From assembly GCF_000020365.1 (NCBI RefSeq), contig NC_012108.1, forward strand, positions 744,001 through 808,000: DNA of 64,000 nucleotides, in the 5' to 3' direction. The stretch's first letter is position 1. The number at the start of each line of letters is the position of its first letter. The position numbers and the translations under genes are program-made. Under the pieces are notes generated by a model. The model was not told where the DNA came from. It did not search any database and saw nothing but the letters and a program-made list of their open reading frames with translations. Positions 54,979 to 63,497 of this stretch are shown here, piece after piece. This stretch comes from Desulforapulum autotrophicum HRM2. GTDB lineage: Bacteria > Desulfobacterota > Desulfobacteria > Desulfobacterales > Desulfobacteraceae.

Positions 54979-56811
54979 ATGGAACCTTTAACCCTTGATA
55001 TGATCCTTGTAATGGCCATGATCGGACTTGCCATCTTTCTTTTTATCGTTGAGTGGGTCCGGGTGGATGTGGTCGCCATCCTGATGATGGTCACCCTTCC
55101 CCTGCTTCATCTGGTGACGCCCAAGGAAGCCTTTGTGGGCCTGAGCAGCAATGCCGTGGTCTCGATTATCGCAGTTATCATCATTGGTGCGGGCCTGGAC
55201 CGAACGGGGATGATCAACAAACTGGTGGCGCCCGTGCTTCGCCTTGCCGGCAACAGTGCCTCCAGGATCATCATTGCCATCTCGGTGACCGTGGCAATTA
55301 TTTCAAGCTTTATGCAGAACATCGGTGCTGCCGCACTTTTTCTGCCGGCCATCCAGCGAATCAGCAAGATGCAGAAGATCCCCCTGGGGCGGCTGCTCAT
55401 GCCCGTGGGTTTCAGCGCCATCCTTGGTGGTACTATTACCCTGGTGGGGTGCAGCCCCCTGATTCTGCTCAATGATCTTCTGGCCCCGTTTAATTTAAAA
55501 CCCTTCGGCCTGTTTGATGTCACCCCCATCGGTCTTGTTCTTGTGGCAAGCGGCATCACCTGTTTTGTTCTCCTGGGTCGATTTATCCTGCCCCAGGGTG
55601 AAACCAAGGATGAGCCCCAGAATCTCTGTTTTGCCTCCCCTGAAATACCCGAAGACGGGCAAGAGGAGAAAGCCGTCACCGCAACTGAAATTTATGAATT
55701 GAAAACCCCGGATGATTTTATCGATTACCGGGATCCCATCATCGTGGAAGATCTGAGACGGCGGTATCTGCTCAATGTCGTGGCCATTACCGAACCACCT
55801 GATTACCACGTGATCTCTCCCCTTCCTGACATGGAGATCCGCTCGGGCATTGATCTTGTGGTCTGCGGTGAGAAAAAAAATGTGCTCAGGATGGCCACAG
55901 ACCTGGGCCTTCACCTGAAAGAGGAGCTGGAAACCTATCGAACACGTCTTGGCTGTGATGCGGCTGGATCCGTGGAGGCGGTTGTTGCCCCCCGTTCCCC
56001 CTTTGCCGGAAGATCGTTGCGTGAGATTAACTTCCAGGATCGGTTCAGGGTGACGCCCTTGAGTGTCTACCGCCAGGAAGAGACCTATCGTGCCAAAATT
56101 GATGACATTGTCATCCAGATCGGTGATGTGGTCACCCTCCATGGGACCTGGAAGCGCCTTGGTGCATTGCAGAAGGAAGGCGGGCTTCTTTTCAGCCTTC
56201 CCACGGATTTAGAGGAGATGCGGCCTGAAAAGGCACTATGGGCAGGACTATGGCTCATCACGGCCCTGGTTATGATCATGGGGCTTAAAATTCAGCTGTC
56301 AGTGGCCCTGATGACCGGGGCCCTGGGCATGATTCTCTCCCGGGTTCTGACCATTGATGAAGCCTATCAGTCCGTTGACTGGCGGACCATTTTTCTCCTG
56401 GCTGGCCTGATTCCCCTTGGCATTGCCACGGAAAAAACCGGTGCTGCCGCATGGATTGCCCATACCATCCTGAGTGTCATCGGGGATGTCTCCCCCATTG
56501 TTCTTTTGACCGTTATCGGGTTGCTTTCCACCATGTTCACCCTGGTGATTTCAAACGTCGGTGCAACGGTTCTGCTGGTTCCCCTGGTTGTCAACATGGC
56601 CATTGCTGCCCACACGGATCCCCGAATGGCGGCCCTGGTGGTCGGCCTTGCCACGAGTAATTCATTCATGCTGCCCACCCACCAGGTCAATGCCCTTTAC
56701 ATGGGCCCGGGGCATTACCGAACCGTTGACTTCATCAAGGCAGGCGCCCTGGTCAGTGTGGTTTTTCTGGTTGTCATGATCGCCATGATCAGCCTGGTCT
56801 ATGGCATTTAA
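54979..56811 (+). CDS. SLC13-type anion permease with TrkA-C domains
   Basis: 610 residues from the ATG at 54979 with GGAG upstream (an in-frame GTG lies two codons earlier). Twelve or so membrane helices are split around a central cytosolic region. The N-terminal half contains FVGLSSNAVVSIIAVIIIGA and ISSFMQNIGAAALFLPAI; the soluble centre (~230-415) holds two TrkA-C/RCK_C-type domains (NVVAITEPPDYHVISPLPDM, RFRVTPLSVYRQEETYRAKI); the C-terminal half ends with TSNSFMLPTHQVNALYMGPG. Family members carry dicarboxylates, sulfate or other anions with sodium. Sulfate or C4-dicarboxylate is plausible in a sulfate reducer but undetermined. Confidence 0.87.
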   Translation: MEPLTLDMILVMAMIGLAIFLFIVEWVRVDVVAILMMVTLPLLHLVTPKEAFVGLSSNAVVSIIAVIIIGAGLDRTGMINKLVAPVLRLAGNSASRIIIAISVTVAIISSFMQNIGAAALFLPAIQRISKMQKIPLGRLLMPVGFSAILGGTITLVGCSPLILLNDLLAPFNLKPFGLFDVTPIGLVLVASGITCFVLLGRFILPQGETKDEPQNLCFASPEIPEDGQEEKAVTATEIYELKTPDDFIDYRDPIIVEDLRRRYLLNVVAITEPPDYHVISPLPDMEIRSGIDLVVCGEKKNVLRMATDLGLHLKEELETYRTRLGCDAAGSVEAVVAPRSPFAGRSLREINFQDRFRVTPLSVYRQEETYRAKIDDIVIQIGDVVTLHGTWKRLGALQKEGGLLFSLPTDLEEMRPEKALWAGLWLITALVMIMGLKIQLSVALMTGALGMILSRVLTIDEAYQSVDWRTIFLLAGLIPLGIATEKTGAAAWIAHTILSVIGDVSPIVLLTVIGLLSTMFTLVISNVGATVLLVPLVVNMAIAAHTDPRMAALVVGLATSNSFMLPTHQVNALYMGPGHYRTVDFIKAGALVSVVFLVVMIAMISLVYGI

Positions 56812-56839
56812 CCGCTAATTCCGGAAAGGAACCTTTATT

Positions 56840-57652
56840 ATGTCTATCATTACGATCTCCCGTGGCTCTTATTCCATGGGGAAAACCGTTGCTGAAAAAG
56901 TGGCCCAGCGCCTCAACTTTGATATCATCAGCAGGGACGTACTCCTGGACGCCTCCAATCACTTTAACGTGCCTGAAATCAAACTCATCAACGCCATTCA
57001 CGATGCTCCTAAAATCCTGGATCGCTACAGCCGCAGCAAAAATGCCTATATTGCCTACATTCGCTCTTCCCTGGTGGAACGGGCCCTTAACGATAATCTG
57101 GTATACCACGGGCTGGCCGGTCATTTGCTGCTCAAGGGTATCCCCCATGTCCTTAAGGTCAGGATCACGGAAAATCTTGAAGGTCGCATTGCCAATATGG
57201 TAAAAAGGGATAAAATTTCCCCCCAGGAGGCCCGTTCTCTGATCCTGGCAGATGACAGCCAGCGCCGCAAATGGACCCGTTCCCTCTATGGCGAAGATAC
57301 CCGGGATACCGCACTTTATGATTTAAGCATCTGCATTGACAAACTTTCCATTGATAATGCCGTGGATTTCATCTGCCAGGCGGCAGGCACCAAAGGCTTA
57401 CAAACCACTGAACAAGGACGGCAGGAAATAGCGGATCTGGCTGTGGCCTGTCGGGTCAAGGCCGCCCTTGTGGATGAGTTCCCAAACCTTGGTGTGGCCT
57501 GTGAATATGGTAATGTGTTGATTTATATGAAAGGCAGGGATTCAGCTTCCGGGAAGCTTGTCAAAAAGCTTAACAATATCCGTAATAATATCAAAGGGAT
57601 AAACCATCTTGAAACCCATGCCGGCGTCGAATTCCCACTGGATGCCATCTAA
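56840..57652 (+). CDS. Cytidylate-kinase-like protein with C-terminal BON-like domain
   Basis: 270 residues. The N-terminal ~190 residues belong to the cytidylate-kinase-like P-loop family (Cytidylate_kin2): ITISRGSYSMGKTVAEKVAQ provides an intact GxxxxGK(T) loop, then FDIISRDVLL, VYHGLAGHLLL and VLKVRITENLEGRIANMVKR. The last ~70 residues (LVDEFPNLGVACEYGNVLIY, KKLNNIRNNIKGINHLETHA) look like a BON-type ligand- or membrane-binding domain. True CMP kinases lack this domain, so a regulatory or different-substrate kinase is more likely. It is 28 nt after the transporter and 56 nt before its paralog. Confidence 0.8.
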   Translation: MSIITISRGSYSMGKTVAEKVAQRLNFDIISRDVLLDASNHFNVPEIKLINAIHDAPKILDRYSRSKNAYIAYIRSSLVERALNDNLVYHGLAGHLLLKGIPHVLKVRITENLEGRIANMVKRDKISPQEARSLILADDSQRRKWTRSLYGEDTRDTALYDLSICIDKLSIDNAVDFICQAAGTKGLQTTEQGRQEIADLAVACRVKAALVDEFPNLGVACEYGNVLIYMKGRDSASGKLVKKLNNIRNNIKGINHLETHAGVEFPLDAI

Positions 57653-57708
57653 CGGTCTGATGTGGGAAATCCCATTGATAAAAGACTGGAATCTCAAAGG
57701 AGAAGATC

Positions 57709-58500
57709 ATGTCCATCATTATTATTTCCGCGGATACAGGGGAAATAGAAGAAATTATTGCCCAGAAAGTCGCTGAAACCATGGGCTTTACAACCCTTGA
57801 TCACCACATCCTGGCCGAAGTTGCATCGGCCCATGGTATTGATCCTGACCAGTTGGATGAAGCCCTGAAGACAACCCCTTCGCTGTTTAAAAAAATGACG
57901 GCCAAACAGTGGCGTTATGCCCTGTCCTGCCTGGAAGCAGAGGTCCTTGACCGGCTTTTAAAAGACAATATTGTCTGCCATGGCGTGGCGGCCCACCTTT
58001 ATGTTACCGGCGTATCCCATGCCATGAAGGTCCGCATCCTTAAAGGAAAAAACCGGGTGATCAAGGAAATTGTTCAACACCGGGGGCTCTCCCTTGAAAA
58101 AACTGAACGCTGCTGCGCCGCTGAACTGGAACAACGCAAAAAATGGTCCATGGCTGCCTATGGGTTTGATGAAACAGACCTCTCCCAGTATGATCTGGTG
58201 ATCAACCTTGACCAGATCGATCCGGAAGAAGCGGTCAGAACAATAGCCGGCGCAGCAGAATACCGGAAATTTCAAGTGATGACCTATTCCATGAAATGCC
58301 TGTCGGACCTGGCCCTTGCCGCCAGGGTCAATACGGTCCTTTTAGACTCAATGACCGATATTAACGTCCAGTCCCACGACGGCTCCGTTGTGGTGACGGC
58401 AAAGGCATCCAACCGGCAGAAAAGAGAGCGGATTGCATTGATCAAAGAGATGGCCGGCAAGGTTGACGGCGTCCGGTATGTGGAAGTTCATGTGAAATAA
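57709..58500 (+). CDS. Degenerate cytidylate-kinase-like paralog
   Basis: 263 residues, the same two-domain plan as the preceding gene (MSIIIISADTGEIEEIIAQK, FTTLDHHILAEVA, CHGVAAHLYVTGVSHAMKVR, then a BON-like end VNTVLLDSMTDINVQSHDGS). Where the paralog has RGSYSMGKT, this one has ADTGEIEEI: the P-loop glycine and lysine are gone, so it is probably a pseudokinase or binding partner. AAAGGAGAAGATC precedes the ATG. The pair most likely arose by tandem duplication and may form a heterodimer. Confidence 0.78.
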   Translation: MSIIIISADTGEIEEIIAQKVAETMGFTTLDHHILAEVASAHGIDPDQLDEALKTTPSLFKKMTAKQWRYALSCLEAEVLDRLLKDNIVCHGVAAHLYVTGVSHAMKVRILKGKNRVIKEIVQHRGLSLEKTERCCAAELEQRKKWSMAAYGFDETDLSQYDLVINLDQIDPEEAVRTIAGAAEYRKFQVMTYSMKCLSDLALAARVNTVLLDSMTDINVQSHDGSVVVTAKASNRQKRERIALIKEMAGKVDGVRYVEVHVK

Positions 58501-58533
58501 AATATTTAAACCATATTCAGGAGAACGATTAAA

Positions 58534-58959
58534 ATGGCAAAACCATTGGAAGTCCTGCTGCTGGACGATGAGCCCATTGTTGGCAGGCGTCTTAGACCTG
58601 CCCTTGATAAGATTGGCTGTTGTGTGGAGGTGTTTGAAGACCCGGAAAAAGCAGTGGCAAGAATTGATGAAAAAGAGTTTGACATCGTGGTGACCGATAT
58701 CCGCATGGAGGGGCTGGATGGGCTCCAGGTGATGGCCCATGTGCAGAAAACGTGGCCCCGCACCAAGGTGATCATGATCACGGGCTATGCAAAAATCGAC
58801 CTTGCCCGTGAAGCCATGGGAAAAGGGGTGTTTGATTTTATCGCCAAGCCTTTCAGGCCGGACGATTTGAGAAAAATCATCTATAAGGCTGCCGAGGCCC
58901 TTGGCATTCCCATGGAATCGTCTTCATCGGGCAGCGGGCCCGGGCCGGTTGAGCACTGA
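58534..58959 (+). CDS. Stand-alone response regulator receiver (first copy)
   Basis: 141 residues, one CheY-like domain and no output domain. The acidic pair is in VLLLDDEPIVGRRLRPALDK, the phosphoacceptor is in FDIVVTDIRMEGLDGLQ, the switch Thr in MITGYAKIDLAREAM and the Lys in DFIAKPFRPDDLRKII. The last ~20 residues (SSSSGSGPGPVEH) are a disordered tail. Close paralog of the receiver at 60430. Suggests phosphorelay to a partner in this locus. Confidence 0.92.
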   Translation: MAKPLEVLLLDDEPIVGRRLRPALDKIGCCVEVFEDPEKAVARIDEKEFDIVVTDIRMEGLDGLQVMAHVQKTWPRTKVIMITGYAKIDLAREAMGKGVFDFIAKPFRPDDLRKIIYKAAEALGIPMESSSSGSGPGPVEH

Positions 58960-59098
58960 ATCCACCGGTCCCAAATACACCGAATTTTCACAACGTGGCA
59001 GGGCTGGATGAACTGGCCTCCAAAATGTAAAGTTGTTTTTGAGTGGGCCAGAAGTCTTTGTTTCCCGGCCCTGCCGGAATACCAGAGGAGGAAGTGTG

Positions 59099-60103
59099 AT
59101 GAGCATCTTGGAACGACTGAAAAAAATGGGACAGAAGGAACCGGAGATCAGGCAGTTTTGCCTTCAGACCATTCGGTTCAAACAATTTCTGCAAAATGCA
59201 AGGGCATTGTTTGCCTTTTTTGACGACGGCCGGGAAAAATCCCTTGGTGAATATATCTTTGACCGTCACTATGTGACCACCCTCATTGACGCCGTGGTGG
59301 AACGCCTGGGGATGATGGTCTACGATGCCAGCGTGCTTGCACCGGCGAGTGGGAAGGAGCTTTATGCATCCTATGACGCACATAAGCTCAGGGCAAGACG
59401 CCTTTTGACCTTGGACCCTTCGGGCAAAAATACCAAAGCCCCTGAAACGACAGGGTCAACGGATCCGGAATATCAACTGCTGTTTGACGCCCTTAACTGG
59501 TTCAATGGAAAAGAGACGACCCAGGATCCGACGGTAATGGCTTTTATGGAGCAGATTTTTTTCAAGGTGATCCAATCCATGGACAGCGGCCTTGGAGAAA
59601 TTCAGGGGGTTGAATCCATGGCAGCCATGGAACGACTGACCGGATTAAAAGCCAGGCCCGGCAGGCCAGGGGACCTGGGGATCTACCTGGTTGATTTATG
59701 GAAAGACGGGGCTGTTGAGCCCAAACAAGAGCGTCCCACCCGCCATGGGATCAGTCTGCCCCTGGCTTACCTGCTCAAGGATGCAAAGGCAAAGCAGACC
59801 GGAGAAACAACGGACAAGACCCACAATCCACCGGAGTGGATTGCAGGGGTGAGCGAGCACCAGTTGAGCCTGAACCGGGTAAAACCCGATTTTAAATTTC
59901 GTCTGGAAAGCTTTGCCTGCGGAGAGGCGCAATCGGATTTTATTTTCATCTTCGCAGACAAATCCATGGGGCTTGACAATCTTCTTTCGCCGGGGTTCCA
60001 TGTTGAACGAACAGATTATGGTCAGTTTGCATGGCGTCTGGACATTTCAACCCAAGCCCTTGAAGAGGAGCTTATGATGATTGGCCACACCCTTTTCAAA
60101 TAA
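59099..60103 (+). CDS. Unknown protein of the signalling locus
   Basis: 334 residues from the ATG at 59099, behind AGAGGAGGAAG. I do not recognise it. It is soluble, with a helical N-terminal half (KEPEIRQFCLQTIRFKQFLQ, SLGEYIFDRHYVTTLIDAVV) that could be a four-helix, dimerisation-like domain, a Lys/Thr-rich spacer (~110-130) and a mixed C-terminal part (DFIFIFADKSMGLDNLLSPG). No catalytic motif stands out. Lying between two receivers, it could be a receiver partner; that is inference from position only. Confidence 0.65.
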   Translation: MSILERLKKMGQKEPEIRQFCLQTIRFKQFLQNARALFAFFDDGREKSLGEYIFDRHYVTTLIDAVVERLGMMVYDASVLAPASGKELYASYDAHKLRARRLLTLDPSGKNTKAPETTGSTDPEYQLLFDALNWFNGKETTQDPTVMAFMEQIFFKVIQSMDSGLGEIQGVESMAAMERLTGLKARPGRPGDLGIYLVDLWKDGAVEPKQERPTRHGISLPLAYLLKDAKAKQTGETTDKTHNPPEWIAGVSEHQLSLNRVKPDFKFRLESFACGEAQSDFIFIFADKSMGLDNLLSPGFHVERTDYGQFAWRLDISTQALEEELMMIGHTLFK

Positions 60104-60346
60104 CCGGCACGGCCGGAGCGAGGGATGGTATCCGGCCACAACGAAACATGAAACTCGACAGTATTAGGCTGGTGGGAACGGGTGTTGCCCTGAACGGATT
60201 AAATGGCAACGGTGGACACGAGGTCCAAGGAGTTGCCATTTCCCTCGGAGCAGGCCATGGACGGCCTGGGAGAATGAGTGAAGGGCAACACCCGTTTCCG
60301 CCGACCGATCGAAGCAAGTTTCTTATAAAACCGGCATAGCCGGAGC
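60104..60346 (+). repeat. Structured repeat family, copy R4 (full)
   Basis: Begins right after the preceding stop: CCGGCACGGCCGGAGCGAGG, hairpin GGCCGGA/TCCGGCC (60111-60117/60131-60137), then ACAACGAAACATGAAACT. Outer stem GGGAACGGGTGTTGCCC/GGGCAACACCCGTTTCC (60174-60190/60283-60299). The 99-nt core (60187-60285) has hairpin 1 AAATGGCAAC/GTTGCCATTT with inner TGGAC/GTCCA, and hairpin 2 CAGGCC/GGCCTG. It ends AAGTTTCTTATAA plus a second CCGGCATAGCCGG module. 60347-60429 holds only the next leader. Confidence 0.87.
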
Positions 60347-60429
60347 AACGAAACGACCTGTCCTCTGGGGTGGGTTGCTTTAACGTTGAGATGAATTATC
60401 AACCTTTTATTTCTAACGGGGAAATACAA

Positions 60430-60810
60430 ATGCCAAACAAACCGCTGAAGATCATGCTTATTGATGATGAAGATATCGTTGGTAAACGGCTCAAACCTGC
60501 CCTGGAAAAAACAGGGGACCTGGTTGAAACCTTTCAAGATGGTGAACAGGCGCTGGCCCGGTTTAATGAAATGCCCTTTGATATTGTTGTGACCGACATC
60601 CGCATGGAAAAAATGGATGGAATTGAAATCCTGGAAAAGGTCCTTGCCCGATCAAGCACCACAAAGGTCATCATCATCACGGGGTATGCCACCGTTGAGA
60701 TTGCAAGGGAAGCCCTGTCAAAAGGCGCCTTTGATTTTATTGCCAAACCGTTCAAACCCGTGGATCTCCGGGAAATCATCAAACGTGCATCCAAAGAACT
60801 GGGATGCTGA
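60430..60810 (+). CDS. Stand-alone response regulator receiver (second copy)
   Basis: 126 residues from the ATG at 60430 (MPNKPLKIMLIDDEDIVGKR), the start that aligns with its paralog. A complete receiver: LIDDED acidic pair, phosphoacceptor in FDIVVTDIRMEKMDGIE, IITGYATVEIAREAL and DFIAKPFKPVDLREII. No output domain. Shares the unusual DDExIVGxRLxPALxK start with the receiver at 58534, indicating duplication within the locus. It lies 32 nt before the PEP-synthase-like gene. Confidence 0.92.
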   Translation: MPNKPLKIMLIDDEDIVGKRLKPALEKTGDLVETFQDGEQALARFNEMPFDIVVTDIRMEKMDGIEILEKVLARSSTTKVIIITGYATVEIAREALSKGAFDFIAKPFKPVDLREIIKRASKELGC

Positions 60811-60842
60811 TGTTACAACTTAATTGATGAAGGAGGATCGAT

Positions 60843-63392
60843 ATGTCTGTTCAGTCCAAAAAAAATGAGGTTTATGCGATGGATTATGATTTCAGATTTA
60901 AATATGAGACACTCAGGTCCCTGCTTGATAAAAACGGCAATGCCCTTCAGATCCTGAGTGATCTTGAAGCCGACTTAAACCACATGCGCCACTATGACCC
61001 AAGGATCAAACTGCCTATCCAGATGTTGATCACCAAGGCCCTGCTCATGGCCCAGGAGCTCAACCTCATGACTGGAAACAGCTATTCAGAGTTGTATGAG
61101 GTCCTTTTTCGACTGCGTTACCAGGCCGATGGGCTGTTTCTCGACAAGACCCTGGATGCGGATGCAGAACGGTCAACGGCCCATAAACCCTTTGTGGTGT
61201 CCCTTGATCCCATGGCAACCACGGCTTCTGCGTCCGAGTTGCCACCGGACCCTGCAGTCATCGGTGGCAAGGCGTTCGGGATCTGGCAGCTTGGCCGTGA
61301 ATTTGAGGATCTGACTCCCCCGGGATTTGTGGTCACAACCGCGGCATACAACCGAATCATCCAGGATAACCATCTCCATGACCGCATCCGACTGCTCCTG
61401 ACCGACCTGGATGTAATCGAGGACCAGGACCTTTTTCAATCCCGGACAGAAACCATCCGGCGGCTGATACGGGAATCAACCGTGTGTAAAGAGATCGAAA
61501 CCGCCATGGTCGAGCAGATGGAACTTTTTGAGCAGCGGTTTTCCACCCGGCTGTGGGCCGTCAGGTCTTCGGCTGTGTGTGAAGACTCTGTTCATTCCTT
61601 TGCCGGTCAGTTTGACAGTGAGCTGCAGATTAAAAAAGAAAACTGCATCAATGCCTATCTTAATGTCCTGGCTGGCAGATTTACCGACCGGGCCGTTCGA
61701 TATCGGACCCACCATCATTTCCGGGAAGTTGATACGCCCATGGCTGTTTTGTTCATGCCCATGGTGGATGCCGCATCAGCCGGTGTGGTGCACACCTGTG
61801 ACACCCGGAATCCAGACGCTAACACCCTGGTGGTCAGCACCGTTCAAGGGCTTGCCAACCGTATGGTAACCGGTGAGGAGCAGGCAGATACCTTCATGGT
61901 CGCAAAGGGGAAAGAGCCGTTGATCACCCAGGTCATGGGGGCAAAAGAAGTCAAGCCCGCAGCGGATGGTGAAAACCCCGGTACTGCAGGGTATATCCCC
62001 CAGGAAAAAGTTCTTGAAATTGCCCGGATTGCCATGGATGTGGTCGATCGATTCGGCCATGAACTTGATATTGAATGGGCCATTGATAAAACCGGTAAAA
62101 TCCGTTTTTTACAGGCCCGGCCCCTTAACATCACCGGGGATGGAACCCCGGCATCGGTAAGGCCGACCATTAAAAAAGAGAGCCTGCCCATCCTTGCCAG
62201 GGGTATAACCATATTTCCCGGACGGGCTGAAGGTCCCCTGGTCTTCTGGACACCCGGGGATAAACTGTCACAGATTCCTGAAGGGGCCGTTGTCCTGGTT
62301 GCCCATCCCCGGCCCGAGCTTGGGGCCGTGCTTCCCAAAATAGCGGCGTTGCTGGTCATGGAGGGAAGCCCCGTGGGCCATCTGGCAACCCTTGTCCGGG
62401 AATTTTCCGTGCCATCCATATTCCGGATGGGAGAAACTGCACACAACCTTTTAAAGAAAAATACCCTCAGCGTCAATGCCACCGAAAGAACCGTGTACGA
62501 TGGGGTGAGATGGCCCGGTATCCGGGAACGGGTCCTGGCAAGAATTGCCAGGAAAAACCGTCAGCAGAAAAAATCCGGTCCCCTGTACGATTTGATCCTT
62601 GCCCTCAACCTGCTGGACCCGGATGCCTCCTCATTCAAAGCCGGTGCATGCCGATCCGTCCATGATACCCTTCGCTTCATGCATGAAATGGCCGTGCGCA
62701 CCATGTTTGGGTTCGGCGACAGGCAGGACCGGGGCTGGAGCAAAAAGAGCAAAAAACTGGTCACGGATTTACCCATCAAATTTCAACTCATCGACCTTGA
62801 CAACACCATTCCGGAACATTTGAAAAAAGTGACTCCGGAAAATGTGGCATCCGTGCCGTTCAAAGCCCTGTGGCAGGGGATCATGGACAAACGGCTTGCA
62901 TGGCCCGAGCGGTGGGAAAAACAGATGCGGGGAATGCCGTCGGATTTCAAGGAGACCGTTCTTGGCGGAAACCGGGGCCCCCGTCGTACCTCAGAGAAAA
63001 ATTACGCCATCCTTGCCGGTGACTACATGAACCTCAATGCCCGGTTTGACTATCACTATGCCATGGTGGATGCCATGGTGGGGCCGGGCACGGAACACAA
63101 CCATGTTCACTTCAGGTTCAGGGGTGGCGGGGCAAGTGATGAGAACAGAGCCCGACGGGCCAGGTTCCTGGAACGGGTGCTTCGCCAGGAGGGTTTTGGC
63201 GTGGACCGCAGCACGGATCTTGTCACTGCCTGGTTCAGGCGTTATCCCCGGAAGGATTCTGAAAGGGCCCTTGAACGCCTGGGGTTGCTCATGGTCTGCG
63301 CCCGCCAGCTGGATGCAGTCCTTAAAAGAGATAGTGACATCAAGCGGTATGCAGACTATTTTGCCAACGGGGAGTTTAAGATGTTTCTCTAG
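60843..63392 (+). CDS. PEP-synthase-like protein with unique C-terminal domain
   Basis: 849 residues with AGGAGG before the ATG. An N-terminal helical domain (~1-110) is followed by the PEP/pyruvate-binding ATP-grasp domain (~130-440): VIGGKAFGIWQLGREFEDLT, AVRSSAVCEDSVHSFAGQFD, VVSTVQGLANRMVTGEEQAD, ELDIEWAIDKTGKIRFLQAR. Next comes the swivelling phosphohistidine domain (~460-560) with PKIAALLVMEGSPVGHLATL, where the GH histidine replaces the usual TxGGxxSH context. The PEP-binding TIM barrel of true PpsA/PpdK is absent. In its place are ~290 residues of unfamiliar sequence containing GNRGPRRTSEKNYAILAGDY and FDYHYAMVDAMVGPG. Best read as a phosphotransfer protein, not a metabolic PEP synthase. 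Confidence 0.82.
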   Translation: MSVQSKKNEVYAMDYDFRFKYETLRSLLDKNGNALQILSDLEADLNHMRHYDPRIKLPIQMLITKALLMAQELNLMTGNSYSELYEVLFRLRYQADGLFLDKTLDADAERSTAHKPFVVSLDPMATTASASELPPDPAVIGGKAFGIWQLGREFEDLTPPGFVVTTAAYNRIIQDNHLHDRIRLLLTDLDVIEDQDLFQSRTETIRRLIRESTVCKEIETAMVEQMELFEQRFSTRLWAVRSSAVCEDSVHSFAGQFDSELQIKKENCINAYLNVLAGRFTDRAVRYRTHHHFREVDTPMAVLFMPMVDAASAGVVHTCDTRNPDANTLVVSTVQGLANRMVTGEEQADTFMVAKGKEPLITQVMGAKEVKPAADGENPGTAGYIPQEKVLEIARIAMDVVDRFGHELDIEWAIDKTGKIRFLQARPLNITGDGTPASVRPTIKKESLPILARGITIFPGRAEGPLVFWTPGDKLSQIPEGAVVLVAHPRPELGAVLPKIAALLVMEGSPVGHLATLVREFSVPSIFRMGETAHNLLKKNTLSVNATERTVYDGVRWPGIRERVLARIARKNRQQKKSGPLYDLILALNLLDPDASSFKAGACRSVHDTLRFMHEMAVRTMFGFGDRQDRGWSKKSKKLVTDLPIKFQLIDLDNTIPEHLKKVTPENVASVPFKALWQGIMDKRLAWPERWEKQMRGMPSDFKETVLGGNRGPRRTSEKNYAILAGDYMNLNARFDYHYAMVDAMVGPGTEHNHVHFRFRGGGASDENRARRARFLERVLRQEGFGVDRSTDLVTAWFRRYPRKDSERALERLGLLMVCARQLDAVLKRDSDIKRYADYFANGEFKMFL

Positions 63393-63497
63393 GATCCAGT
63401 CATTCCAATAATGGCACTCAGCCTTTTTTCAAAAAGAGATCAGGCCGGTCAAATCGGAAAAACAGATCCAAAAACAACAGGAGGAAAATCATCCTTA

